From positions 1-12,431 of the forward strand of contig JABGQJ010000169.1 of the NCBI GenBank assembly GCA_018648945.1: a stretch of DNA of 12,431 nt, read 5' to 3'. The notes under the pieces are model-generated. The model was given only the letters and a program-made list of their open reading frames with translations, was not told the DNA's origin and did no database searches. Source of the DNA: Victivallales bacterium. GTDB taxonomy: Bacteria; Verrucomicrobiota; Lentisphaeria; Oligosphaerales; Lenti-02. Shown one piece after another: positions 6,862-12,431 of this stretch (position 1 is the first letter of the stretch; each line of letters starts with the position of its first letter). A program made the position numbers and the translations under genes.

Positions 6862-8004
6862 TCACGCCTTTCGGTGGTGCGCCGCACAGTCTCGGTATAG
6901 GGATTCGTAGGCATTGGCAGTCTTCTCGAAGGAGAATCGCGCCAGCATCGTCGCGCGGGACCGTTCGCCTCGCCGGCGGAGCTCGTCCGGCGCGTGCAGA
7001 GCTGCCCGAACCGCCTCTGCGATACGCTCTGGGGAATCCATTGGCAGAAGCCAGCCATCCTCGCCATGGGAGACCACTTCGTCGCAGCCATGGCAGTAGG
7101 AGTTGGCCAATGCAGGGGTCTCGCAAGCCATGGCTTCGAGCATCACATTGGAGAGTCCCTCGGAATCGCTGGGAACCACGAGGAGATCCATGGCCCGGTA
7201 GTGCGAGAGCACATCGCAAATGTTCCCGGTCAGGTGGACTCGGTCTCCGCAGCCCAGTTTCGCGATCTCTGCCTCGACCGATTGGCGGTCGGGGCCATTC
7301 CCGATGATCAGGAGGTGCACGTCGGCCGGGAGCAGGGCCAGGCCCTGTAGTAGACGGAGGTGGTGCTTGCTGGGAATCAGGCGTCCCACGATGCCGAGAA
7401 TCCGGGCCGCCGCCGGTATGCCCAGTTGCTCCCGAACGGCAGTTCCGCCGGGAGAGAAAAGCTCGGTGTCGACCCCGTTGACGACCGCAAGGCTCCGCGA
7501 GGCTGTTGCCAGGCGAAGGTCGCGAAGCTGCTCAAGCTGATTGTTGGACACGGTGTGGACGCGGTAGCACGCCTTGTAGAGGAGGCGACTGAGCCACTCG
7601 TACCGGCTGCCGACCTTGAGGCGGATCTGGCCGTGTTCACCGTGTATGATCGGCGCCCCCGACCCGATGAATTTTGCCAGTGACGAGTAGACCAGCGGTC
7701 CCATGTTGTGGGTATGCACCACATCGGGAGCCAGCGTGCGGACAAGCTTCCGCAGACGGAACACCGCCCGCAGAGAGAAGCCTTCCTTCCTGCCCAGTTC
7801 GTGGACCTGTGCGGCGTCCGGAAACCGGTGCGCTTGGTCGCCCCGCTCCGTCAGGCAACAGGCATGGAAGTCGAATCCCCTAGCGCACAAAGCGTTTGCC
7901 ACGCGAATCAGCACGGACTCCATGCCGCCGAGGCCGAGGGATTGAACCACATGCAACACGCGAAGAGTCTCTGTCTCCGGTGATTGGGAAGTGGGTTCGG
8001 CCAA
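6862..8004 (-). CDS. Glycosyltransferase family 4 (GT-B fold)
   Basis: 380 aa with a full-length two-Rossmann layout. The N-terminal acceptor domain has LRVLHVVQSLGLGGMESVL (14-32, glycine-rich GGM loop) and VVHTHN (95-100). The C-terminal donor domain has GIVGRLIPSKHH (204-215) and the retaining-enzyme E-x7-E motif E282-GLSNVML-E290 in the nucleotide-sugar site. The family transfers sugars from UDP/GDP donors to growing polysaccharide or lipid-linked glycan. The start codon is TTG at 8004: an in-frame TAG lies five codons upstream (8017-8019), no ATG precedes the conserved N-terminal strand, and AGGA lies 10 nt upstream. It is the first gene of the operon, with the promoter candidate at 8114-8141 giving a leader of about 100 nt. 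Confidence 0.9.
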   Translation of the reverse strand: MAEPTSQSPETETLRVLHVVQSLGLGGMESVLIRVANALCARGFDFHACCLTERGDQAHRFPDAAQVHELGRKEGFSLRAVFRLRKLVRTLAPDVVHTHNMGPLVYSSLAKFIGSGAPIIHGEHGQIRLKVGSRYEWLSRLLYKACYRVHTVSNNQLEQLRDLRLATASRSLAVVNGVDTELFSPGGTAVREQLGIPAAARILGIVGRLIPSKHHLRLLQGLALLPADVHLLIIGNGPDRQSVEAEIAKLGCGDRVHLTGNICDVLSHYRAMDLLVVPSDSEGLSNVMLEAMACETPALANSYCHGCDEVVSHGEDGWLLPMDSPERIAEAVRAALHAPDELRRRGERSRATMLARFSFEKTANAYESLYRDCAAHHRKA

Positions 8005-8083
8005 GCTCGGGGATTCCTAATCGGTCCGATCAGAAGTGTCGCGACTGCGCCGGGAAGCGGGGCCGGTGCGGGTGGCTGGGAGG

Positions 8084-8114
8084 GTGGGCACAGCCCACTG
8101 CGGAAGCCTCCGCA
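8084..8114. other. Two abutting perfect hairpins in the GT4 operon leader
   Basis: GTGGGC-ACA-GCCCAC (8084-8098) is followed without a gap by TGCGGA-AGCC-TCCGCA (8099-8114). Both stems are 6 bp and perfect. The second touches the proposed minus-strand -10 box, so it overlaps the predicted transcription start, while the first would lie in the operon leader. Paired short palindromes of this kind resemble dispersed REP-type elements or an operator; which one cannot be decided from a single occurrence. Confidence 0.5.
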
Positions 8115-8141
8115 ATATAGGTTCGCGCCCTCCCTTCGCAA
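8114..8141 (-). promoter_or_regulatory. Candidate sigma70-type promoter of the polysaccharide operon
   Basis: On the minus strand TTGCGA (8136-8141, 4 of 6 consensus positions) is 16 nt from TATATT (8114-8119, 5 of 6). The A/T-rich -10 box stands out in a very GC-rich region. It points toward the GT4 gene, whose start is about 110 nt downstream. Confidence 0.45.
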
Positions 8142-8190
8142 ATACGCCCCCCCGCTCCGGGGCGCATGCCGGCTCGGCGGGTTGGCGGGA

Positions 8191-8226
8191 AGGGACGGAA
8201 AGGACCAAAGGGACCGAGGGGACAGG
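8191..8226 (+). repeat. 9-bp purine-rich tandem array, site 1 (4 units)
   Basis: Four exact-period units are AGGGACGGA, AAGGACCAA, AGGGACCGA and GGGGACAGG. The GGAC core at units' positions 3-6 is invariant and the last three bases vary. The same 9-bp consensus (RRGGACNRN) recurs at 8277-8303 and 10055-10090 in the same orientation. Confidence 0.75.
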
Positions 8227-8276
8227 GCGGGTGCCAAGCTCTCTGGCCTGTGGGGTCGGCTGGTGGGTCGGGGGAA

Positions 8277-8303
8277 AGGGACCAAAGGGACGGCAGGGAC
8301 GGA
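8277..8303 (+). repeat. 9-bp purine-rich tandem array, site 2 (3 units)
   Basis: The units are AGGGACCAA, AGGGACGGC and AGGGACGGA, period exactly 9. It lies 50 bp after site 1, separated by non-repeat GC-rich DNA. Confidence 0.75.
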
Positions 8304-8405
8304 CCGGGGGTCTGGCGCCGGGCCCTTTGTGGTTCCCTATGCAATCGATGGCGGCAGTCCAGTCCCAGTCGGGGCAGGACATTCTCCTCTCCTCCTCTCC
8401 TTTCT

Positions 8406-8435
8406 TTGCTTGCCCCCGTCTCGCGCGGCTATAGT
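8406..8435 (+). promoter_or_regulatory. Candidate promoter of the 512-aa protein gene
   Basis: TTGCTT (8406-8411) is 18 nt from TATAGT (8430-8435; 5 of 6 consensus positions). A pure pyrimidine run of 26 nt (8382-8407) directly abuts the -35 box. The predicted start is about 35 nt before the ATG at 8477. The -35 match is weak, so this rests mainly on the -10 box and position. Confidence 0.4.
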
Positions 8436-8476
8436 GTTGGAAGAACCATCGGGTCATCAATAGGAGAGAACCAGGC

Positions 8477-10015
8477 ATGTCGGAAGAGCACAAGCGCCGG
8501 AGCTGGCGGCGGAAGGCCATCCTGGGTGGTTTCCTGGTGTTCCTCACCCCGATCGCTGTCCTGATCGGTTGCCGCAGGACCTGGATCAGGCCCCTGGCAG
8601 GCGTGCGGGTCGAGATGAGCCGTCCCATCGTTCGGGAGCGTGATCTTGGTCCCGACTCGGCCTACCATCTGCTCCTGCTGGCCATCGAGAAACCAGTCAG
8701 GGCGGCACTCCTGGCGGGCACCGTCCCCGTCTGGCGGGAGGACTGGACGGAGGCTACCGCCAAACTCAGGCTCCATGGCTGGCCTGCGAACCCACCGCCT
8801 CCCGCCGCCAAGCCGCCTGGCGGCCCAGACCTTGTCGGCGAGGCGAAGCGCCCCCCAATCCCGTCGCCGGCCCTGCCCTGGTCGCGGGACCAATACGAGG
8901 ACATTCAGCAATTGGTTGCGCTCTACGAGCCGCAGATCGCTCTGCTCGACCGCGCCCTGGCCGCACCCGATCCCCAGATGCTGACCATCGATGCCGCGAG
9001 TTTGCCGCACCCCAACTGGGAAGAGGTGCTCGACCTCGCGCGATGGCTGGCCGTATCCGCCGAGTACCGGGCCGCAACGGGGGACCACGCGGGCGCGTTC
9101 CGCGACCTCGGTCGCGCAGTGGACATGGGCAATCTGCTCTGTCGCGGCGGGGGAACCATGAACCACCTAGTCGCTGCCGCGTGCCAGAGCATCGCCATGG
9201 ACTCGGCCTGGCAGATCGTGGCCAAACTCGACGTGCCTCTGCCCGTTCTCCGCCAGGCGTCGTGCCATACTCTCCTTGCCGCCGACAGCGTCGAACCCGT
9301 TGTCGAGGCACTCCGGGCCGACGCTCTGAGAGTGCCAGGACGGGTCGCCAACGGTGATCGAACAACCGTTCTCTCTCTGTTCCCCATGTATGGCTTCGGG
9401 GGATCCCCTCCGGGCCGAATGGTCCAGAGCTTCCTGGTTGCCATTCTGCCGATCACCGGCAGCACCCGCCAGACGACCACGCGCAATCTGGGGTGCCTCT
9501 ACCAACACGGCATTGCCCTCGCCCAAACGCCATACTCGGCGAAGACCAAGGCCGCCTACGGGGCCCTTGCCCCCTCCCCGACCGGCCAGCGCGAGATGCG
9601 GAGCATCATGCTCTGGACCCGAGATCCGGTGGGCTACCTCTGTGCCTCCGCGCTCGCCAACAGCTTCGGGGGAACCCATCGCCGAGCAACCCGCCGCGAT
9701 GCCATGCTGCGCGGGACCGCCCTCTTCCTGGCTTTGAAGGCCTATGAGGTCGAGCATGGCCGTGTTCCTGAGCGGTTGGAGCAACTCGTTCCCGAGTCCC
9801 TTCCGCACATCCCCGATGATCCCTTCGATGGTATGCCCTTCCGCTATCTGAGGAGTAGTGTCCCGGGTTTGCCTCCGGCGGCCTGGGCCGTCTACAGCGT
9901 CGGCGATGACTTCACCGACGACGGTGGCACCGTCAAGGCCGTCGGTGGCTCGCCGGGCGCCAGCGGCCCCGACTTTGTCTGGCCCTCCCAACCGTACCCG
10001 GATGGGGGGCATTGA
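8477..10015 (+). CDS. Uncharacterised envelope protein with N-terminal membrane anchor or lipobox and pseudopilin-like C-terminal region
   Basis: 512 aa; I do not recognise a named family. A basic N-terminus (KRRSWRRK) precedes a hydrophobic segment (14-31, AILGGFLVFLTPIAVLIG) ending in L-I-G-C32, which fits a lipobox, so it is either a lipoprotein or a single-pass membrane protein. A Pro-rich linker (102-134) follows. Residues about 140-290 are predicted helical (VLDLARWLAVSAEYRAATGD, AFRDLGRAVDMGNLL), reminiscent of TPR-like helices. The C-terminal 410-500 region has Tyr-rich, Asp-rich spacing (LKAYEVEHGRVPERLEQL, DDPFDGMPFRYL, AVYSVGDDFTDDGG). It resembles the C-terminal part of GspG-type pseudopilins and similar orphan proteins of PVC bacteria, but lacks the pilin N-terminal helix. 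The start ATG has AGGAG 10 nt upstream. It is apparently monocistronic. Confidence 0.75.
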   Translation: MSEEHKRRSWRRKAILGGFLVFLTPIAVLIGCRRTWIRPLAGVRVEMSRPIVRERDLGPDSAYHLLLLAIEKPVRAALLAGTVPVWREDWTEATAKLRLHGWPANPPPPAAKPPGGPDLVGEAKRPPIPSPALPWSRDQYEDIQQLVALYEPQIALLDRALAAPDPQMLTIDAASLPHPNWEEVLDLARWLAVSAEYRAATGDHAGAFRDLGRAVDMGNLLCRGGGTMNHLVAAACQSIAMDSAWQIVAKLDVPLPVLRQASCHTLLAADSVEPVVEALRADALRVPGRVANGDRTTVLSLFPMYGFGGSPPGRMVQSFLVAILPITGSTRQTTTRNLGCLYQHGIALAQTPYSAKTKAAYGALAPSPTGQREMRSIMLWTRDPVGYLCASALANSFGGTHRRATRRDAMLRGTALFLALKAYEVEHGRVPERLEQLVPESLPHIPDDPFDGMPFRYLRSSVPGLPPAAWAVYSVGDDFTDDGGTVKAVGGSPGASGPDFVWPSQPYPDGGH

Positions 10016-10054
10016 TAGCGGGGAATTGCGGATCTCGGATCTGGTCCGGCGCAA

Positions 10055-10090
10055 AGGGACGGGAAGGACCGAGGGGACCGAAGGGACGGA
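10055..10090 (+). repeat. 9-bp purine-rich tandem array, site 3 (4 units)
   Basis: The units are AGGGACGGG, AAGGACCGA, GGGGACCGA and AGGGACGGA, period exactly 9, same orientation and consensus as the arrays at 8191 and 8277. It begins 40 bp after the stop of the 512-aa gene, so the arrays bracket that gene. Confidence 0.75.
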
Positions 10091-10097
10091 CCAATCC

Positions 10098-10249
10098 CCT
10101 CCTTCCGTAGCTGGAGCACTCCCGCTCCGGTCCTCCCCGTACGTTGGCTACGAAGGAGGACACTGCCCCGATGGTGGCGTGGTTCCCGGACTTGCCGTCA
10201 GTATGCCCGGCAAGTCTGGCGCTCCGTTCCGTCGCAGGGCGCAACGGAG
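10098..10249. other. Cluster of three hairpins (possible structured RNA or DNA element)
   Basis: Hairpin 1 has an outer stem of 13 bp with one bulged base (10098-10111 with 10147-10159), enclosing a smaller GGAGC/GCTCC stem (10113-10128). Hairpin 2 has a 12-bp stem with one G-U pair (10186-10197 with 10208-10219, CCGGACTTGCCG on the left) and a 10-nt loop. Hairpin 3, two bases later, has a perfect 7-bp stem CTCCGTT/AACGGAG (10222-10228 with 10243-10249). No U-tract follows any of them. It could be the leader of the nitrilase operon, a termination zone for the preceding gene, or a dispersed palindromic element. Confidence 0.5.
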
Positions 10250-10290
10250 ACTGGGTTTGGGTCACCGGGAATCGGGGCGGACGTTTCGTG

Positions 10291-10435
10291 AGGAGGTGAC
10301 GCCTTGCGAGAACGGTGGGCGAGCGCATATTCAGGTTGGAACGAACCCCAACCGACAGGAGATGCGTACCATGCCCGTCCAGTTCACCCATGCCCTGCCT
10401 TGGGCCGCCGATGCCTCCGTCGCCCCGATCTGTGA
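10291..10435 (+). other. Near-perfect Shine-Dalgarno with a short TTG-initiated frame overlapping the nitrilase start
   Basis: AGGAGGTGA (10291-10299) matches the 16S anti-Shine-Dalgarno almost completely, yet it is about 70 nt from the nitrilase ATG. GGAGG is 7 nt before a TTG at 10304, which opens a 43-codon frame ending in TGA at 10433-10435, in a different phase from and overlapping the nitrilase start by 65 nt. The predicted peptide has no recognisable motif. It may be a translated leader, or the match may be chance in a purine-rich stretch. Confidence 0.2.
10334..10353 (+). other. Small hairpin just upstream of the nitrilase ribosome-binding site
   Basis: GGTTGG (10334-10339) pairs with CCAACC (10348-10353) around an 8-nt loop, ending 3 nt before the AGGAG site at 10357-10361. 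It could modulate ribosome access; evidence is position only. Confidence 0.3.
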
Positions 10436-11693
10436 GCAGTCCGGTGACCAATATGCCGCGCGGAGCAATGGCACGCGTACCTGTTGCGGTGGCTGGCAGT
10501 TCGTCTACACGGGCCTGATTCCGGGCCATGCCTACCGGCTCGAGTGGCAGGTCCGGCATCAGGGCATTGGGGTCGCTGACGACGAACTGGCGGCGATGGT
10601 CGCGTGGGCCGAGCCCGCTCCAGACAATGTCCGGTTCGGCACCCAAATGCAGTGGGACTACGTCTTCTCCACGATCGTTGACGACCACACGGTCCACTAT
10701 GCTGGTGTTCTTGTCGCTCCGGAAGGGAACGACTCCCTGGCCATCCGCAATACGTTGCGGTGGACTGCCGTCGGCCAGATGGCCTGTGCCGTCCCCCAGG
10801 TCACCGACCTGGGGTTGGCGCCGACCGTGGCTCCTGTCCGGGTGGCTGTGGTCACTGGCAAGGAGGTGGATGCCCGCACGCAGCGACCGACCGTCGCGGA
10901 AGCGGTCGAGTTCTACGCCACCCGCACCCAGCAGGCCTGCGACGAGGGCGCGAAGCTGATTGCCCTGCCCGAGGTCTGCCTGGACTGGCATGTGGACGGC
11001 CCCCTCATGGAGAAGGCGCTGACCGTGCCCGGCGCCGCCACCGACCGCTTTGCCGACCTTGCCCGGCAGTACGGCGCGACCATCGTCGTGGGGTTGCACG
11101 AACGGGTGGACCGCGAGGTCTTCAACACCGCTGCTGTGATCGACGCGGACGGCTCCATCGCTGGCACCTACCACAAGGTGCATTTGGCTTCCTTCGAGGC
11201 CTTCTCGGGCGTGGTCCCTGGCGATGGATTCCCGGTATTCGATACGGCTGTCGGGCGCATCGGCTGCAATATCTGTATGGATAGTTCCGCGACCGAATCG
11301 TCCCGGATGGTGGGGCTTAACGGCGCGGATTTCCTGGTGCTGCCGATCATGGGCGACCACCGGGCCAGTGTCTGGCGGCGCGGCAACCCGAAGCTCGACG
11401 AGGAGCGTTGGCGCAGCATCATGCGGGTCCGGGCGATGGACAATCAGTTCTGCATGGTCGTCGCCCGCAACAACTGCACGGCCAGTTGCATCATCGACCG
11501 CAGCGGGGAGTTCCTGGCCTACAACGACGGCACTGCCGATTTCGTCGTGGCTGATGTCGCGCGTGGCGCGGATTTCCGCAAGTGGAATGGCGGTTGTTTC
11601 CGGCAGGTGAACTGGCGGCAGCGGCGGCCCCATATCTACGGTGCCTTCACGGAACCCAATCCCGCCGCGCGTGCGCGGTTGACTGACAGTTGA
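10371..11693 (+). CDS. Carbon-nitrogen hydrolase (nitrilase superfamily) with an extra N-terminal domain
   Basis: 440 aa. Residues about 155-425 form the nitrilase fold: Glu201 in ALPEVCLDW, Lys269 in YHKVHLASFE, and nucleophile Cys302 in IGCNICMDSS, the Glu-Lys-Cys triad in the correct order and spacing. The superfamily hydrolyses amides, ureides or nitriles. Residues 1-150 are an additional domain, probably beta-rich (GGWQFVYTGLIPGHAYRLEW near 40-59, then alternating strands), not recognised by me and resembling carbohydrate-binding-type sandwiches in pattern only. No signal peptide is visible, so it is probably cytoplasmic. The start at 10371 is supported by AGGAG 9 nt upstream; the nearby in-frame ATG at 10362 touches that site and is unlikely. 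The next gene starts 22 nt after the stop, so they are probably co-transcribed. Confidence 0.85.
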   Translation: MPVQFTHALPWAADASVAPICEQSGDQYAARSNGTRTCCGGWQFVYTGLIPGHAYRLEWQVRHQGIGVADDELAAMVAWAEPAPDNVRFGTQMQWDYVFSTIVDDHTVHYAGVLVAPEGNDSLAIRNTLRWTAVGQMACAVPQVTDLGLAPTVAPVRVAVVTGKEVDARTQRPTVAEAVEFYATRTQQACDEGAKLIALPEVCLDWHVDGPLMEKALTVPGAATDRFADLARQYGATIVVGLHERVDREVFNTAAVIDADGSIAGTYHKVHLASFEAFSGVVPGDGFPVFDTAVGRIGCNICMDSSATESSRMVGLNGADFLVLPIMGDHRASVWRRGNPKLDEERWRSIMRVRAMDNQFCMVVARNNCTASCIIDRSGEFLAYNDGTADFVVADVARGADFRKWNGGCFRQVNWRQRRPHIYGAFTEPNPAARARLTDS

Positions 11694-11715
11694 GATGGTG
11701 ACTGGAGGACTGGAT

Positions 11716-12431
11716 ATGGTGCCCCCCACTCGGACGGAAGACGGACGGTGGCGGTTGCTGGTTGCGACGCTCGCGTTCTGGTGTGCTGTCTGCCTTGGCC
11801 AAGCCGCGCCGACGCAGCAATCCCTGAATGTCCGTGACTTCGGGGCCAAGGGGGACGGCAAGGCGGATGATACGGCCGCCTTCCAGCAGGCGGTGACTGC
11901 GGCGTTGGCTGTGCGGGGGGAAGTGTACGTTCCCACTGGTCGCTACCGGATCACGAAGACGATTGACTGCAATCCCGTCTGGGGGGAGCACGCCGGGCGT
12001 GGGGTGCTTGATCCCGGCAAGATTCTGTCCCGCTCGGGGATGGGGTTGCGTGGGGAGCACACGAACGGTTCGATCATCGAGCCGGATGGCGCGTTCATCG
12101 TCTTCCGGCACAGCGAGTACTTCCATGTGAGCAACCTGTGGCTGCGGCAGAAGCCCGCGCAGGAACGGCCTGGTGCTCGGGGCGGCATCGCCTTTGCCAC
12201 GCCGCCGAACATTCAAGCCGCGTTCTGCACCTTCAGCAACCTGAAGATCACGGACTTCGACATCGGCATCTGGCACCGCTTCACCCTCTTCAACAGCTAC
12301 CGCGATCTGCTCCTGGGGCATAATCGCTGCGGCTTGCGCATGGCGCGCAACGCCGACCCCTACGACCAGGCCAACCCGCCGCCGGAGAAGGGCTGGAACA
12401 GCGGCAGCAAGGGCTGGTTTCACAACGTGAA
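11716..12431 (+). CDS. Exported pectate-lyase-fold protein (Pectate_lyase_3-like), 3' truncated by window edge
   Basis: 238 codons are visible before the right edge. An N-terminal signal peptide is seen: basic MVPPTRTEDGRWR, hydrophobic LLVATLAFWCAVCLG, likely cleavage after GQA. The mature protein opens with LNVRDFGAKGDGKADDTAAF, the hallmark of the pectate-lyase-3/GH28-like right-handed beta-helix family, followed by VYVPTGRYRITKTI. Typical helix coils then follow (FRHSEYFHVSNLWLR, CTFSNLKITDFDIGI, NSYRDLLLGHN). Such proteins cleave or bind acidic polysaccharides, or act as phage-like depolymerases; the catalytic residues of this one are not yet in view. GGAGG lies 7 nt before the ATG at 11716. 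It is in an apparent operon with the nitrilase gene, 22 nt apart. Fold is confident; substrate unknown. Confidence 0.85.
   Translation, partial: MVPPTRTEDGRWRLLVATLAFWCAVCLGQAAPTQQSLNVRDFGAKGDGKADDTAAFQQAVTAALAVRGEVYVPTGRYRITKTIDCNPVWGEHAGRGVLDPGKILSRSGMGLRGEHTNGSIIEPDGAFIVFRHSEYFHVSNLWLRQKPAQERPGARGGIAFATPPNIQAAFCTFSNLKITDFDIGIWHRFTLFNSYRDLLLGHNRCGLRMARNADPYDQANPPPEKGWNSGSKGWFHNV

Larger units (their letters stand above)
8005..8476. other. Divergent intergenic region between GT4 operon and the 512-aa protein gene; no gene
   Basis: No coding sequence is supported: open frames here are GC-driven and lack ribosome sites. From left to right it holds a small palindrome ATCGG-T-CCGAT (8020-8030) next to the GT4 ribosome site, two abutting hairpins, a minus-strand promoter candidate, two arrays of a 9-bp repeat, a 26-nt uninterrupted pyrimidine tract (8382-8407), and a plus-strand promoter candidate. 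A GC hairpin CGCCCC/GGGGCG also lies near 8145-8165. Confidence 0.6.
10016..10370. other. Structured intergenic region upstream of the nitrilase gene; no confident gene
   Basis: The open frame that spans it is an in-frame extension of the nitrilase gene back into the preceding gene in another phase and is not credible. The region contains the third 9-bp array, three successive hairpins (10098-10249), an isolated strong ribosome-binding sequence at 10291-10299 and a small hairpin at 10334-10353 just ahead of the nitrilase ribosome site. No clear promoter or T-tract terminator is visible. Confidence 0.6.

Noticed and set aside
5970..7307. 445-codon plus-strand frame opposite the deacetylase and GT4 genes
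   Set aside because: No motifs or ribosome site; it spans the junction of two motif-bearing minus-strand genes, as expected for a codon-bias shadow.
8191..8303. CRISPR or classical iteron array
   Set aside because: Units are 9 bp and directly adjacent, with no unique spacers; no replication initiator gene is present, so an origin cannot be claimed.
9858..10370. Upstream extension of the nitrilase gene
   Set aside because: It overlaps the end of the 512-aa gene and the 9-bp array, with low-complexity translation; the AGGAG site at 10357-10361 sets the start at 10371.
9933..11936. 667-codon minus-strand frame
   Set aside because: It runs antisense to the nitrilase gene with its full catalytic triad and across two intergenic regions; it has no recognisable domain.

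Overview
The window (about two-thirds G+C) reads as a chromosomal segment from an environmental member of the PVC superphylum, most like Lentisphaerota. The best lineage clue is a pair of H-X9-DG pseudopilins with the N-terminal signature [19 protein letters not shown]. Planctomycetes usually have GFTLVELL and Armatimonadota FPVFAQAREKAR at the corresponding positions. The taxonomy is inference from motifs only.

Layout: (1) 1-1647, + strand: the 3' part of a GH38 alpha-mannosidase gene, cut by the left edge. (2) 1727-3550, - strand: two tandem, co-oriented pseudopilin genes of identical length (213 aa, about 75% identical by eye), each followed by a near-identical terminator hairpin. The repeat has a 1182-bp period, and the second copy carries the last 25 bp of the mannosidase gene as a non-coding scar. 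(3) 3769-8004, - strand: a tight four-gene operon in transcription order GT4 glycosyltransferase, NodB-type polysaccharide deacetylase, GT2 glycosyltransferase, GNAT acyltransferase. Gaps are 2-13 nt, so it is probably a surface or exopolysaccharide assembly and modification unit. (4) 8005-8476: a divergent intergenic region with a candidate promoter on each strand, abutting hairpins and two arrays of a 9-bp purine-rich repeat. (5) 8477-10015, + strand: a large unrecognised envelope protein with a possible lipobox and a pseudopilin-like C-terminal region. (6) 10016-10370: a structured intergenic region with a third 9-bp array and several hairpins. (7) 10371-12431, + strand: a nitrilase-superfamily amidohydrolase with an extra N-terminal domain, then the start of an exported pectate-lyase-fold protein, cut by the right edge.

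Together the genes suggest a carbohydrate-focused lifestyle: glycan breakdown (GH38, pectate-lyase fold), glycan synthesis and acyl modification (the four-gene operon), and extracellular pilin-like proteins. No mobile-element protein, tRNA, rRNA or CRISPR array was seen. The most unusual signals are the scarred pseudopilin duplication with a conserved upstream block, the dispersed 9-bp arrays, and the structured leader before the nitrilase gene.
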